A stretch of DNA of 64,000 nucleotides from Ectothiorhodospira lacustris (GTDB taxonomy: Bacteria > Pseudomonadota > Gammaproteobacteria > Ectothiorhodospirales > Ectothiorhodospiraceae), in NCBI RefSeq assembly GCF_022227845.1, contig NZ_JAJNQN010000004.1, positions 62,001 through 126,000 on the forward strand, in the 5' to 3' direction. Below the pieces are notes generated by a model that searched no databases, had not been told where the DNA came from, and saw only the letters and a list, made by a program, of their open reading frames with translations. A program made the position numbers and the translations under genes. Each line of letters opens with the position of its first letter. The first letter of the stretch is position 1. Of this stretch, positions 1 to 9,631 are shown piece by piece.

Positions 1-792
1 GAGATCCTTCAGTACCCTGTCCCGGTCGTCGGGATGCAGGCGCGCCTCCCAGGCATCAAGCGACGGGGATATCTCTTCGGGCGCATAACCCAGCATCAGT
101 GCCCAGCGGGGAGAGTGATAGGTCTGCCCGGTGACGATATTCCAGTCCCACAGACCCTGATTGCTGCCCTCCAGGGCAAAGCGCCAGCGCAGCTCATTGT
201 CCTGAATCGTGGTGTGCTGTGCCTCGGCCTGAACCCGTAGACGGATGTTCTCGTTGAAACTGGCCTGAATGCGCGAGGCGCTGACGAAGACGAACAACAG
301 GAAGAGGCAGACGATCAATCCGGCCATCACGGACAGGGCCCCATCCTGTAGCAGCAGGGCAATGGCCAGCGGCACGAGCATCGGGGCGACCAGAAACAGG
401 GTGGACAGCCGGTCGGTGGCCAGGGCGATGATGGCCCCGGCGGTGATGCCGGCGATGGCAAAGGCCAGGAAGGCCTGGAAGCTCAAGTCACCGGACTGGG
501 TGAGCAAGGTGCAGCCGATGCCCCAGCCGATGCCGGCGGCCAGGGTGCTGGCCCTGAAACGCCACAGCCAGACAGGGTGCTCGGGGGTGTCGGTGCGCCG
601 AAAGGCCAGCCACAGTCTGCCCCGGAGCAGAGCGACCAGCAGGACGAGGCAGAACCAGCCCAGCAGCGGGAGGGCCGGCAGCACGGGCAAATGAATCAGG
701 CCCAGGATGGCGGCCGCGCCGATAGACACCGCCGTGGTGGCGGGCAACCCCTCGTAGAGGTAGCGTGTCTTTTCGGTTTCCATTTCCAACAT
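1..792 (-). CDS. Membrane PAS-domain sensor, 3' end outside the window
   Basis: This reading frame runs off the left edge, so only the first 264 codons are visible. ATG at 792 follows GGAGG by seven bases, which fixes the start. The first ~170 residues are strongly hydrophobic with several membrane helices. A PAS-like segment follows from about residue 195, with WRFALEGSNQGLWDWN and the later LHPDDRD typical of PAS folds in bacterial signalling proteins. Such proteins usually continue into a GGDEF/EAL, histidine kinase or chemoreceptor output domain, which lies outside the window. The gene follows nth by 109 bases in the same direction. The sensor call is secure; the output type is unknown. 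Confidence 0.8.
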   Translation of the reverse strand, partial: MLEMETEKTRYLYEGLPATTAVSIGAAAILGLIHLPVLPALPLLGWFCLVLLVALLRGRLWLAFRRTDTPEHPVWLWRFRASTLAAGIGWGIGCTLLTQSGDLSFQAFLAFAIAGITAGAIIALATDRLSTLFLVAPMLVPLAIALLLQDGALSVMAGLIVCLFLLFVFVSASRIQASFNENIRLRVQAEAQHTTIQDNELRWRFALEGSNQGLWDWNIVTGQTYHSPRWALMLGYAPEEISPSLDAWEARLHPDDRDRVLKDL

Positions 793-901
793 CCCGTGAC
801 CTCCAGGCCCAGGTCGGGCCGCAACCCGAGCATGTCATCTCCGGCCGCAAACTTGCCGGACTCCTGTCGTACGCTGGTCCCGCCCGAGGCTCCCCCGGCC
901 C

Positions 902-1549
902 TTACGTGGAGGCCGGGGACGGGACTTTGTCCTTGAAATCACAAAGATCGGCGATCAGGCATTGCCCGCACTTGGGGGCGCGAGCGGTACAAGTATAGCG
1001 GCCATGCAGGATCATCCAGTGATGGGCGTCCTGTCTGAATTCGGCGGGCACCACGCGCAGCAGTCGTGTTTCCACCGCCGACGGGGTCTTGCCCGGCGCG
1101 ATCCCGGTGCGGTTGGCGACGCGGAAGATATGGGTATCGACGGCGATGGTGGGTTCGCCGAAGGCGGTGTTCAGCACCACGTTGGCGGTCTTGCGCCCGA
1201 CCCCGGGCAGGGCTTCCAGGGCGGCCCGCTCACGGGGCACTTCACCTTGCCACTGATCCACCAGGATACGGCAGGTCCGGATGATGTTTTCCGCCTTGCT
1301 GTTGTACAGGCCGATGGTACGGATGTAGCCCTTGAGCCCTTCCAGCCCCAGGTCGAGGATGGCCTGGGGGGTGTCGGCCACGGGGAACAGCAGGGCCGTG
1401 GCCTTGTTGACACCCTTGTCGGTGGCCTGAGCCGAGAGGATCACGGCGATCAGCAGTTCAAACGGGGTGCGGTAGTTCAATTCCGTGGCGGGGTGGGGGT
1501 TGGCCGCCCGCCAGCGGGTGAATATCTCCCGGCGCTTGTCATTGTTCAT
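902..1549 (-). CDS. nth: Endonuclease III (DNA glycosylase/AP lyase)
   Basis: The 215-residue product is a base-excision-repair enzyme that removes oxidised pyrimidines. The helix-hairpin-helix LPGVGRKTANVV carries catalytic Lys120, and Asp138 lies in VDTHIFRV; both have the same numbering as in E. coli Nth. The C-terminus has the four-cysteine pattern C-x6-C-x2-C-x5-C that binds the [4Fe-4S] cluster. The length matches the family. It sits nine bases after rnfE, the same rnf-nth linkage found in E. coli and many other Gammaproteobacteria, so it is probably the last or next-to-last gene of that transcript. Confidence 0.97.
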   Translation of the reverse strand: MNNDKRREIFTRWRAANPHPATELNYRTPFELLIAVILSAQATDKGVNKATALLFPVADTPQAILDLGLEGLKGYIRTIGLYNSKAENIIRTCRILVDQWQGEVPRERAALEALPGVGRKTANVVLNTAFGEPTIAVDTHIFRVANRTGIAPGKTPSAVETRLLRVVPAEFRQDAHHWMILHGRYTCTARAPKCGQCLIADLCDFKDKVPSPAST

Positions 1550-1558
1550 CCGTCCGCC

Positions 1559-2245
1559 TCAGGCCCGGGCCTCCCTGAGGGCTTCGGCGCGACGGGCTGC
1601 TCGTTTCTCCAGTCGGTCATCCACCAGGTTCTTCATGGCCAGCAAGAGGCCCAGGCCGATGAAGGCCCCCGGTGGCAGGATGGCCAGCAAAAAGCCCCGG
1701 TAGTCTTCGATCAGGGTCACGGTGAGTCCCCGTGCCGCCTCGCCGAACATCAGGTGCGCCTGATCGAACAGGGTGCCCTGGCCGATGGCCTCGCGCATGG
1801 CACCCAGGGCCACCAGCACCAGGGTGAAGCCGATACCCATGATCAGCCCGTCGACAAAGGCCTTGGGGATGGTGTGCTTGGAGGCAAAGGCCTCGGCCCG
1901 ACCGATGATGGCGCAGTTGGTCACGATCAGCGGGATGAAGATCCCCAGCACCAGGTAGAGTTCATGGAAGTAGGCATTCATGGCCAGTTCGATGGCGGTG
2001 ACCACCGAGGCGATGATGAGCACATAGATGGGGATGCGGATCTCCGGTCGCACCCAGTTGCGGATGAAGGAGACGCTGACGTTGGAGGCGATCAGGGTCA
2101 GGGTGGTGGCCAGTCCCAGCCCCAGGGCATTGACCACCGTGCCGGAGATGGCCAGCAGGGGGCACAGGCCCAACAGCTGCACCAGGGCGGCGTTGTTGTA
2201 CCAGAGGCCATCGGCGACGATCTTGCCGTAGGGGGTGTCATTCAT
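1559..2245 (-). CDS. rnfE: Rnf electron transport complex subunit E
   Basis: RnfE is one of the two homologous six-helix membrane subunits (with RnfA) of the ion-translocating ferredoxin:NAD oxidoreductase. The product is 228 residues if the ATG at 2245 (MNDTPYGK) is used; this start overlaps the end of rnfG by eight bases, whereas a longer reading frame would overlap it by 35. Recognisable family segments include [19 protein letters not shown] near the start and [20 protein letters not shown] in the middle, which parallels the half-channel motif of RnfA. It lies between rnfG and nth in the canonical order. Confidence 0.95.
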   Translation of the reverse strand: MNDTPYGKIVADGLWYNNAALVQLLGLCPLLAISGTVVNALGLGLATTLTLIASNVSVSFIRNWVRPEIRIPIYVLIIASVVTAIELAMNAYFHELYLVLGIFIPLIVTNCAIIGRAEAFASKHTIPKAFVDGLIMGIGFTLVLVALGAMREAIGQGTLFDQAHLMFGEAARGLTVTLIEDYRGFLLAILPPGAFIGLGLLLAMKNLVDDRLEKRAARRAEALREARA

Positions 2246-2885
2246 CAGTGTGCGCCTCTTCATCCGTGTCATCGACGGGCATCGGCTCGAATACCTGTTC
2301 CCGATGGGTGTCGAAGTAGATCAGGGTATCGCGTACCGCACGCACCACCGCCCGAGGGGTGATGGTGGCCCCGGTGAACTGGTCGAAGATGCCGCCGTCC
2401 CGTTGCACCGCCCAGCGTTCCACCGGCGGATTGCCCAGTTCCAGGTCGTCAAAGCCCAGGATCCAGTCGGAGCGGTCGGCCTCGATGTCATCGCCCAGGC
2501 CCGGGGTCTCTCGGTGGCTGACCACCCGCACCCCGGCCACCCGGCCGTCTGCGCGCACGCCCACCAGCAGATGGATATCACCGGAGTAGCCGCCGCGGGC
2601 GGTCACGGAGAATACCGCAGCCACCGGTTCATCGGCCAGGCGCGCCCGGTAGACCAGATGGTTGCCGCCACCGAGCAGGGCGTGGCTGAGCACGGTGGTG
2701 TCGTTGATGATCTCGTTGTCGTATTCGCCGTCGGGGAGGATGTCATGCAGGCGCGCCAGGGTGGCCGCTTCCCGGTTGGCTTCGATGCGTTCCGCCGTGC
2801 CCATGTGGACCAGGGCCACCAGTCCGGCCCCCACCAGTCCGAAGGCGGCCAGCAGGGCCGTGGTGAGATAGATTTCCCGCAACAC
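2238..2885 (-). CDS. rnfG: Rnf electron transport complex subunit G (FMN-binding)
   Basis: The 215-residue product has one N-terminal membrane helix followed by a periplasmic FMN-binding domain. [11 protein letters not shown] near residue 175 is the (S/T)GAT flavinylation motif in which the last threonine takes covalent FMN. The gene follows rnfD with four bases between stop and start, and overlaps rnfE. RnfG carries electrons within the complex together with RnfD. Nothing unusual is seen in its length or motifs. Confidence 0.95.
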   Translation of the reverse strand: MLREIYLTTALLAAFGLVGAGLVALVHMGTAERIEANREAATLARLHDILPDGEYDNEIINDTTVLSHALLGGGNHLVYRARLADEPVAAVFSVTARGGYSGDIHLLVGVRADGRVAGVRVVSHRETPGLGDDIEADRSDWILGFDDLELGNPPVERWAVQRDGGIFDQFTGATITPRAVVRAVRDTLIYFDTHREQVFEPMPVDDTDEEAHTDE

Positions 2886-2889
2886 GTTC

Positions 2890-3936
2890 CTAGCCCTCCT
2901 TGCCGGCGGCAGTCTTGCCGAAGACCCGGGGCTGGGTGTAGTGATCGATCAGGGGCACCATCATGTTCATGAGCAGGACCGCGAAGGCCACTCCTTCCGC
3001 ATAGCCCCCCCAGGTACGGATGACGAACACCAGCGCCCCCACCCCGGCACCGAAGATCAGGCGTCCCCGGGGCGTGGTGCTGGCGGAGACCGGGTCGGTG
3101 GCGATGAAGAAGGCACCGAGAATGGCGGCGCCGCTGAAGACATGGAACAGAGGGGAGGCGTAGATCTCCGGGTTGATGAGCCAGAACAGGCCGGAGAGCA
3201 GGGTGAGGGCGCCCAGCATGGCCACCGGGATCTGCCAGCCGATGACCCGGCGCTTGAGCAGCCACAGGCCGCCCACCAAGAACCACAGGCCGATCCACTC
3301 CCAGCCCACGCCGCCCAGATAGCCGAAGAAGGGCGAGGTCTGGATCTCGCTGATGGGGTGTGCCAGTCCCACCCCCGTCTGCATCCGGTCCAGCGGCGTG
3401 GCGGCGGTGATCATGTCCCAGGTCAGTCCGTCCGGCAGGCGCCCGGCAAAGATGGCGGTGAAGGCCTGGGGCAGGCTCAGGTTCAGCTCGGCGATGACGG
3501 AAGGACTCAGCCACAGGGTCATTTCCCGGGGGAAGGAGATCAGCACCACCACATAGCCCACCATGGCCGGATTGAAGGGGTTGTATCCCAGGCCGCCGTA
3601 GAGGTGTTTGGCCATCACCATGGCAAAGCCCACTCCCACCAGGGTGACCCACCAGGGGGTCAGCGGCGGCACGGCCAGGGCAAACAGCCAGCCGGCCAGT
3701 ACCGCGCTCAGGTCGGTGATGTGGGGCGTCAGTGCGCGGCCGCGTACCAGCAGCATCAGGGCCTCGCAGGCCAGGGCGACGGTGACGGCCAGAGAGACGT
3801 TGATCAGCACGCCCCAGCCGAAATACCAGGTCATGGCCGCGGTGCCGGGGATGAGGGCCAGCAGTACCTGTCCCATGACCCGGTTGACACTGCGGGCGGG
3901 CGCCATGTGTGGCGAACTGAAGGTCTTGAAGCGCAT
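2890..3936 (-). CDS. rnfD: Rnf electron transport complex subunit D
   Basis: This 348-residue multispan membrane protein is the NqrB-like subunit that carries covalent FMN and forms part of the ion path. The segment MITAATPLDRM fits the flavinylated threonine site of the family, and the long hydrophobic stretches with HLYGGLGYNPFNPAMVGY are typical RnfD/NqrB sequence. Its start codon overlaps the stop region of rnfC at 3936, indicating translational coupling. It belongs to the rnfABCDGE operon. Confidence 0.95.
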   Translation of the reverse strand: MRFKTFSSPHMAPARSVNRVMGQVLLALIPGTAAMTWYFGWGVLINVSLAVTVALACEALMLLVRGRALTPHITDLSAVLAGWLFALAVPPLTPWWVTLVGVGFAMVMAKHLYGGLGYNPFNPAMVGYVVVLISFPREMTLWLSPSVIAELNLSLPQAFTAIFAGRLPDGLTWDMITAATPLDRMQTGVGLAHPISEIQTSPFFGYLGGVGWEWIGLWFLVGGLWLLKRRVIGWQIPVAMLGALTLLSGLFWLINPEIYASPLFHVFSGAAILGAFFIATDPVSASTTPRGRLIFGAGVGALVFVIRTWGGYAEGVAFAVLLMNMMVPLIDHYTQPRVFGKTAAGKEG

Positions 3937-5546
3937 CAGCGGGTTTCGTCGTCGTTATCGGAGACCGGAGCGGCGGCATTCGTGCCCTGTGCTTCCCGGT
4001 CGGCCTTGCGGGCCTGGGCCCGTGCCAGGGCGGCACGGATCACCGCCTGCTTGGGATCTTCCGCCCCATCGGTGGCGGTCGTCTGCTGGGTAGTGGCCTG
4101 CTTGCGCTTCATGCGCTCGGCCTTTTCCCGTTCTTCCCGTTCCAGGCGTTCCCGTCGCAGTTCATGGCGCTGCTTGGCGGCCTCGGCCTGGCGACGTTCC
4201 CGTTCCTGGGACCAGATTTCGTTCTTGGCAAAGCGGTAGTACTGCACCAGCGGGATGTTGCTGGGGCAGACGTGAGCGCAGCAGCCGCATTCGATGCAGT
4301 CGAACAGGCTGTATTCCTGGGCCTTTTCAAAGTCACGGGCACGGCTGAACCAGTACAGCTGTTGGGGCAGCAGGCCGGCAGGGCAGGCCTTGACGCATTC
4401 CCCGCAGCGGATGCAGGGCATCACCGGGCCTGGGCGCTCCACGTCGGCGGTGCGAGCGGCGATGACGCAGTTGCCGCCCTTGATGATGGGCACTGCGTCG
4501 CTGGCCAGGGCAAAGCCCATCATGGGGCCGCCCATGATGAGTCGTTCCACGTCGTCGGTGTAGCCCCCGGCCAGGGCAATCAGGTCTGCCACCGGGGTGC
4601 CCAGGTAGACCTGCAGGTTGCGGGGGCGGTTGACGCCGCTGCCGGTGACCGTCACCAGGCGGGAGATCAGGGGTTCACCCAGGACCACGGCCCGGTAGAT
4701 GGCGGCGAGGGTACCCACGTTGTGGCAGACCACGCCCACGTCGGCGGGCAGGCCTTCGCTGGGCACTTCGCGACCGGTGAGTACGCGTACGAGCTGGCGT
4801 TCGCCGCCGGTGGGGTAGATGCTGGGGATGGCGACGATGCGGATATTGTCCCGTTCTTCGCCGCCCAGGGCCTCGGTCATGGCGCGGATGGCCTCGGGCT
4901 TGTTGTCCTCAATGCCGAACAGGCAGCGCTCCGGCTTCAAGGCGCGGCGTACCAGGTGCATGCCGGCGATCACTGCTTCCGCCTGGGTGCGCATGAGCAT
5001 GTCGTCGCAGGTGATGTAAGGCTCGCACTCGGCGCCGTTGATCACCAGTGTGTCGATCTTCTGCTGGGGCCGGGGGTTGAGCTTCACCGCCGCGGGAAAG
5101 GCGGCCCCGCCCAGGCCCACGATCCCCGCATCACGTACCCGGTTGCGTAGCTTGACGGGGTCGATGTTGCGGTAGTCTTCGATGGGCGGCATCCGGCTGT
5201 CGCCCCAGTCATCTTCGCCGTCGGCTTCGATGACGATGCAGGGGGCGGACAGGCCGGAGGGGTGGGGCACCGGCTGATCACCAATGAGGACGATGCGGCC
5301 GGAGGTGGGGGCATGGATGTGGGCGCCCACGTAGGTGTCCGAACGGGCGATGAGTTGTCCCTTCCTGACCTGTTCACCGCGTTTGACCACCGGCACGGCG
5401 GCCTCGCCGATGTGCTGTCGCAACGGCAGGATCAGTCGCGGCGGCAGGGGGGCGACGGCCACCGGCTCGGTGGTGCTTTCCGCCTTGTGATCGGGCAGCT
5501 TGACGCCGCCGTGGAATCGCCAGAGTTTGTGGGAACTTGCAGTCAT
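3936..5546 (-). CDS. rnfC: Rnf electron transport complex subunit C
   Basis: RnfC is the cytoplasmic NADH/FMN and iron-sulfur subunit that exchanges electrons with NAD(H). In this 536-residue protein two ferredoxin-type motifs, CIRCGECVKACP and CIECGCCAHVCP, lie around residues 374-385 and 413-424. Upstream is the NuoF-like Rossmann region with GLGGAAFPAAVKL and the N-terminal barrel with GGVKLPDHK. Beyond about residue 440 the protein is a highly charged, helical tail rich in Arg, Glu, Lys and Ala, as in many proteobacterial RnfC proteins. The gene is 32 bases downstream of rnfB. Confidence 0.96.
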   Translation of the reverse strand: MTASSHKLWRFHGGVKLPDHKAESTTEPVAVAPLPPRLILPLRQHIGEAAVPVVKRGEQVRKGQLIARSDTYVGAHIHAPTSGRIVLIGDQPVPHPSGLSAPCIVIEADGEDDWGDSRMPPIEDYRNIDPVKLRNRVRDAGIVGLGGAAFPAAVKLNPRPQQKIDTLVINGAECEPYITCDDMLMRTQAEAVIAGMHLVRRALKPERCLFGIEDNKPEAIRAMTEALGGEERDNIRIVAIPSIYPTGGERQLVRVLTGREVPSEGLPADVGVVCHNVGTLAAIYRAVVLGEPLISRLVTVTGSGVNRPRNLQVYLGTPVADLIALAGGYTDDVERLIMGGPMMGFALASDAVPIIKGGNCVIAARTADVERPGPVMPCIRCGECVKACPAGLLPQQLYWFSRARDFEKAQEYSLFDCIECGCCAHVCPSNIPLVQYYRFAKNEIWSQERERRQAEAAKQRHELRRERLEREEREKAERMKRKQATTQQTTATDGAEDPKQAVIRAALARAQARKADREAQGTNAAAPVSDNDDETR

Positions 5547-5578
5547 GGGGTGTCGTGGTCAGCGGGGGCTTTGGCGCC

Positions 5579-6166
5579 TCAGGCGCCGGAGCCCGCGGAT
5601 GCCGGTCGGGCCAGATCCACCAGACAGAGGCGGTCAGCGGCGGTGTCCATGGGGAAAGGCCATTTCCAGGTATTGAGATCCTGGGCGATGGGTATCATGC
5701 GGATGCAGTCCACCGGGCAGGGCATCAGGCACAGTTCGCAGCCGGTGCACTGGGCTTCGACGACGGTGTGCAGCTGCTTGGCCGCGCCGATGATGGCATC
5801 CACCGGACAGGCCTGCACGCACAGGGTGCAGCCGATGCAGCTGTTTTCGTCGATGTGAGCCAGGGCCTTTTCCTTGACCTTGCCGGCGATGGGCTTGGCG
5901 TCGCGGCCCAGAAGATCGGCGAGGGCCGTGAGCAGGCCACTGCCCCCCGGAGGGCAGAGGTTGATGTCCGCCTTGCCCTCGGCGATGGCGGCGGCATAGG
6001 GGCGACAGCCCGCGAAGCCGCACTGACCGCATTGGGTCTGGGGCAGCATGTTGTCGATCCTTTCCACCACTGGATCGCTTTCCACGCGAAAACGGATGGC
6101 GGAATAGCCCAGGATCATGCCGAACAGGGCAGACAGGGAACTGATGACTAGAACGGCGGCAAGCAT
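5579..6166 (-). CDS. rnfB: Rnf electron transport complex subunit B (ferredoxin-like)
   Basis: This 195-residue protein has one N-terminal membrane helix and then three iron-sulfur sites. The first is CGQCGFAGC with Cys46, Cys49, Cys54 and a later Cys71. The second is [12 protein letters not shown] (Cys110 to Cys120) and the third [12 protein letters not shown] (Cys140 to Cys150). RnfB is the entry point for ferredoxin electrons. It follows rnfA by 41 bases. All expected cluster ligands are present, so the complex is likely functional. Confidence 0.96.
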   Translation of the reverse strand: MLAAVLVISSLSALFGMILGYSAIRFRVESDPVVERIDNMLPQTQCGQCGFAGCRPYAAAIAEGKADINLCPPGGSGLLTALADLLGRDAKPIAGKVKEKALAHIDENSCIGCTLCVQACPVDAIIGAAKQLHTVVEAQCTGCELCLMPCPVDCIRMIPIAQDLNTWKWPFPMDTAADRLCLVDLARPASAGSGA

Positions 6167-6207
6167 GGGCGGTTACATCTCCTGGCTCGTCGGTTACGGC
6201 ATCCGGT

Positions 6208-6786
6208 TCAGGGGGCCAGCCCCAAAAAACCCATGAACGCCAGTGACATGAGGCCTGCGGTGACCAGCGCGATGGCACTGCCGCGGAACGGCGCCGGCAC
6301 ATCCGCAGCGGCGACCCGCTCGCGCATGGCGGCAAACAGGATCATGACCAGGGAGAAGCCGGCGGCGGCACCCAGGCCGTACATCACCGACTCCAGGAAG
6401 CCATGGCTTTCCTGCACGTTCAGCAGGGCCACTCCGAGCACCGCACAGTTAGTGGTGATCAGGGGCAAAAAGATCCCCAGTACGTTATAAAGCAGCGGGC
6501 TGGTCTTGTGTACCACCATCTCGGTGAACTGCACCACGGCGGCAATCACCAGGATGAAGGCGATGGTACGCAGATATTCCAGGCCGAAGGGGGCCAGCAG
6601 GTACTCGTTGACCAGATAACTGCAGACCGAGGACAGGGTCAGCACGAAGGTGGTGGCCAGGCTCATGCCGATGGCCGTCTCCACCTTCTTTGAAACCCCC
6701 ATGAACGGGCACAGGCCCAGGAATTTCACCAGGACGAAGTTGTTGACCAGGACAGTGCTGACCAGGATCAGTGCGTACTCGGACAT
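6208..6786 (-). CDS. rnfA: Rnf electron transport complex subunit A
   Basis: The product is a 192-residue six-helix membrane protein and the first gene of the rnfABCDGE-nth operon. [20 protein letters not shown] near the start and the central [16 protein letters not shown] are the hallmark inverted half-channel motifs shared with NqrE and NqrD. The complex couples electron flow between ferredoxin and NAD to Na+ or H+ movement. In an autotroph it could drive ferredoxin reduction at the expense of the membrane gradient; that direction is an inference. No promoter was assigned in the 81 bases upstream. Confidence 0.96.
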   Translation of the reverse strand: MSEYALILVSTVLVNNFVLVKFLGLCPFMGVSKKVETAIGMSLATTFVLTLSSVCSYLVNEYLLAPFGLEYLRTIAFILVIAAVVQFTEMVVHKTSPLLYNVLGIFLPLITTNCAVLGVALLNVQESHGFLESVMYGLGAAAGFSLVMILFAAMRERVAAADVPAPFRGSAIALVTAGLMSLAFMGFLGLAP

Positions 6787-6867
6787 GGGACTCCCGCTCT
6801 CAGATGAGTATCCGCTACCCGGTGTGACGCCTGCAACCGGGCGGACATTGGGGAAATGACATGGTGC

Positions 6868-7548
6868 TCAATGCTCCAGCCGGATCTGGTGAAAATCCGT
6901 TACCACCGGATGGAGGCCATTGCAGTCGGCCGCGCCCTGTCGCTGTACCAGGGTGGTCCGCAGGCCAGCCGCGGCCGCGGCATCCAGCTCCCGCGTATCG
7001 TCGCAAAGGAACAGGGCTTCGCCGGGGGCGCACCGGATGCGTTCGGTGATGAGCTTGTAGGCCGCGATGTGGGTCTTGCCGCCGATACGGGTGTCGAAGT
7101 TGCCGCTGAACAGGGGGCGCAGATCGCCGGCCTCGCTGTGGGCCAGGAAGTCCTCCTGGGCACGCACCGAGCCGGAAGAGAATATGTGCAGCGTGATGCC
7201 CCGGTCATGCCAGGCCCGCAGGCAGGCCACGGCATCCGGGTAGATCTGTCCCTTGAAATCCCCCCGGCGGTAGCCTTCCTCCCAGATCAGGCCCTGCAGG
7301 GCCTTGAGGGGCGTGATCTTCTGATCCGCCGACATCCAGGCCACCATGCGTTGCATCAGGGCCTCGTCATCGAGAGAACCGCCGGCATAGGCTCGGATAT
7401 CGGCCAGCAGGCGTTTCACCTCCGGCACATTGCGGTGGGTATGCACAAACTCAGGCAGGTGCTCCACCGCGTGGGGCAGCAGGACTTCCCGGGTGAAGGA
7501 GACCCCGGACAGGGTGCCTTCGATGTCGGTGATGATGGCCCTGATCAT
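6868..7548 (-). CDS. mtnC: Enolase-phosphatase E1 (methionine salvage)
   Basis: This HAD-family enzyme converts 2,3-diketo-5-methylthiopentyl-1-phosphate to the acireductone in the methionine salvage pathway. The 226-residue frame starts at MIRAIITDIEGT (7548), which contains the DxE variant of the HAD nucleophile motif typical of MtnC. HIFSSGSVRAQ is HAD motif II and FLCDDTRELDAA is motif IV. The reading frame is open further upstream but the added residues are unlike the family. mtnB lies 31 bases upstream on the same strand. The usual third partner, acireductone dioxygenase (mtnD), is not between them. Confidence 0.95.
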   Translation of the reverse strand: MIRAIITDIEGTLSGVSFTREVLLPHAVEHLPEFVHTHRNVPEVKRLLADIRAYAGGSLDDEALMQRMVAWMSADQKITPLKALQGLIWEEGYRRGDFKGQIYPDAVACLRAWHDRGITLHIFSSGSVRAQEDFLAHSEAGDLRPLFSGNFDTRIGGKTHIAAYKLITERIRCAPGEALFLCDDTRELDAAAAAGLRTTLVQRQGAADCNGLHPVVTDFHQIRLEH

Positions 7549-7579
7549 GGCCGCGGTTTCCGGGTCTGGATGGGTGTCA

Positions 7580-8206
7580 TCATGGCTTGAGTCTGCGCAG
7601 CTGCAGTTCACAGTCAAAGAGGAATTCAAAGGCTTCCACATGATGTCGGGCTTCGGCCACATCATGACCCCAGGTATAGAAGCCGTGACCCTCGATGAGG
7701 TAGCCGGGGGTGTCCGGATGCCGGTTCATGTGATCATCCACCTGGGCCGCCAGCTGGGGGATCTCCTGGTCGTTGCCGAAGATGGGGAGCGTGATTGAGG
7801 CCTCATGGGCGGGGATGCCCGGCAGGGCCTTGAGGACTTCGCAGTCGGTGAGGGTCAGCTCAGCGCCTTCCACGATGCGGGACAGGACTGTGGCGCTGAC
7901 GGAATGGGTATGCATCACGGCGCCGATTCGCGGGGAACGGCGATAGAGGATGATGTGCAGAAAAGTTTCTGCGGAGGGCTGCTTGCCGGGGGAAAGGACG
8001 TTGCCGTCCAGGTCCACCATCATCAGGCCGTCGCGTCCGAGTTCACCCTTGTGGCGGCCGGATTCGGTGATCACCATGCGGTGATCGTCCAGGCGCGCCG
8101 AGAGGTTGCCGGCAGCGGCCGGCATCCAGCCCCGATGATAGAAGAAGCTTCCTGCCGAAATGAGTTGGGCGGCACGTGCCTCAAGGTGCTCGTGTGTCTC
8201 TTCCAT
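7580..8206 (-). CDS. mtnB: Methylthioribulose-1-phosphate dehydratase
   Basis: This 208-residue class II aldolase-fold enzyme dehydrates methylthioribulose-1-phosphate in methionine salvage. AAAGNLSARL is the substrate-phosphate region of the fold. Zinc ligands are visible as the His-x-His in AVMHTHSVSATVL and the later His of LIEGHGFYTWG. Its product needs the dehydratase-downstream enzymes MtnC (next gene) and MtnD (not in this window). The gene is probably transcribed with mtnC. Confidence 0.95.
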   Translation of the reverse strand: MEETHEHLEARAAQLISAGSFFYHRGWMPAAAGNLSARLDDHRMVITESGRHKGELGRDGLMMVDLDGNVLSPGKQPSAETFLHIILYRRSPRIGAVMHTHSVSATVLSRIVEGAELTLTDCEVLKALPGIPAHEASITLPIFGNDQEIPQLAAQVDDHMNRHPDTPGYLIEGHGFYTWGHDVAEARHHVEAFEFLFDCELQLRRLKP

Positions 8207-8286
8207 ACCTGCCTGATCAAAGGGAAAAACAGCGGGTTAATGTACGCGACCCATGCGGCCGCGTCCATCCCGCCGCCCCCATCCGT

Positions 8287-9276
8287 TCAGGCGCAGTGAG
8301 AGATGCCCTCGGGGACCTTCATGTTGCGGCACAGGGCTTCCAGGTTTTCCGGATCCGGATTCTGGGCGGCCCGAGCCACATGCTCATGGGTGAGGTGGGG
8401 AGCCAGCAGAGTAATGAAATCATACATGTAGCCGCGCAGCCAGGCGCCCCGACGAAACCCGATGCGGGTGATGTTTTCCGACAGCCCGGGTTCAGTGTCC
8501 AGGGCTACCAGATCGTCATCATGACCCTTCTCCAGGGCGATACGGGCGATGATGCCCACCCCCATGCCGTGCCGTACGTAGGTCTTGATGACGTCCGCGT
8601 CCGCTGCCGTCAGCACCACGTCCGGGGTGAGTCCGGCACGTCGGAAGTCCGCATCCAGCTTGGTGCGACCGCTGAAACCGTCCAGATAGGTGACGATGGG
8701 GTAATCCGCCAGCCGTTCCAGGGGAATGGCGTCGGCTCCGGCCAGTTCATGCCCCTTGGGCACCACCACGCAGTGGGACCAGCGGTAGGCGGGCAACACG
8801 ATCACCTGGCCGGAGGCCAGCATGGGCTCGGTGGCGACGATGAAGTCCACCTCGTCATGGGAGAGCATGTCGGCAATCTGCCGCGGCGTCCCCTGGTGAA
8901 TCTGTACCCTGACCCGGGGAAACCGATGGCGGAAGGCGTCCACGATGGGGGGCAGGATGTAGCGGGCCTGGGCATGGGTGGTGGCAATGCGCAGATCGCC
9001 GGCCTGCTCGTCCCGGGCTTCTTCCGCCGCCGCACGGATGTTTTCCACCTCCCTGAGGATGACTTCGCTGTATTCCAGCACCCGGCGTCCGACGGCGGTC
9101 ATGCCGGACAGATGCTTGCCGTTGCGCTGGAACAGGGGGACACCCAGTTCTTCCTCCAGCAGTCGGATCTGCTTGCTGATCCCCGGCTGCGAGGTGGCCA
9201 GGCGGTCCGCGGCTTCGGAGATGTTGAGGTTGTAGCGTGCAATGGCCTGCAGATAGCGGAGTTGCTGGAGTTTCAT
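8287..9276 (-). CDS. LysR-family transcriptional regulator, CysB type (copy 1)
   Basis: The 329-residue protein starts with the CysB signature MKLQQLRYLQAI and a LysR winged helix with SQPGISKQIRLLEEELG. The effector domain has TTHAQARYILPP and HQGTPRQIADM, which are diagnostic of the CysB/Cbl subfamily that senses sulfur status through O-acetylserine or sulfate. The next upstream gene on the same strand (9632-10606) is a close paralogue. One copy may be CysB and the other a Cbl-like regulator of alternative sulfur sources; the sequence does not show which. Its C-terminal end is longer and differs from copy 2. Confidence 0.9.
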   Translation of the reverse strand: MKLQQLRYLQAIARYNLNISEAADRLATSQPGISKQIRLLEEELGVPLFQRNGKHLSGMTAVGRRVLEYSEVILREVENIRAAAEEARDEQAGDLRIATTHAQARYILPPIVDAFRHRFPRVRVQIHQGTPRQIADMLSHDEVDFIVATEPMLASGQVIVLPAYRWSHCVVVPKGHELAGADAIPLERLADYPIVTYLDGFSGRTKLDADFRRAGLTPDVVLTAADADVIKTYVRHGMGVGIIARIALEKGHDDDLVALDTEPGLSENITRIGFRRGAWLRGYMYDFITLLAPHLTHEHVARAAQNPDPENLEALCRNMKVPEGISHCA

Positions 9277-9631
9277 GTCGAGATTATCCTGTGATCAAGG
9301 CGGTCGAGCCCCGGATCAATCGGCCCCAAGATGGAGCGTTGCCTGTATCAGGTCAAGTATACATATATAATCTTGCGTTATGTATCCACTCCCTTGGGAA
9401 ACAGCGAACAAGTCCTTTGCCGTCACTCCGAGCAAGCCCTTTGCCGCTATTCCGGACGAGGCCTCAGCCATTGTCCCGAACAAGCCCGTTGCCGTCACTC
9501 CCGCGAGTCCTTTGCCGTCACTCCCGCGAAAGTGGGAGTCCAGAATTCCCAGCCCGTGACCGGATTCCCGCCGGCGCGGCAATGGCCTGTACGCATCTCC
9601 CTCCCCGGGGGAGTCGGCCTGTCGGCAAATT
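9277..9631. repeat. Gene-free gap with degenerate repeats between the two CysB-type genes
   Basis: No credible gene lies here. From about 9405 to 9525 a short unit recurs with variation: 'caag(t/c)cctttgccgtcactcc' or close relatives appear four to five times. At 9518-9542 it merges into one copy of the dispersed inverted repeat (actcccgcgaaagtgggagt). The AT-rich part at 9355-9385 probably contains the promoter of the downstream regulator (8287-9276). Reading frames over this stretch translate the repeats and were discarded. Confidence 0.6.

Noticed and set aside
962-2362. Long plus-strand open frame (466 codons) over nth and rnfE
   Set aside because: It is antisense to two well-recognised genes and has a Gly/Asp/His/Gln-rich shadow composition typical of GC-rich DNA.
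2941-4239. Plus-strand open frame over rnfD and rnfC
   Set aside because: It is the antisense shadow of rnfD/rnfC and has no similarity to known proteins.
9316-9582. 88-codon minus-strand frame
   Set aside because: It translates degenerate repeats in the gap between the two CysB-type genes.
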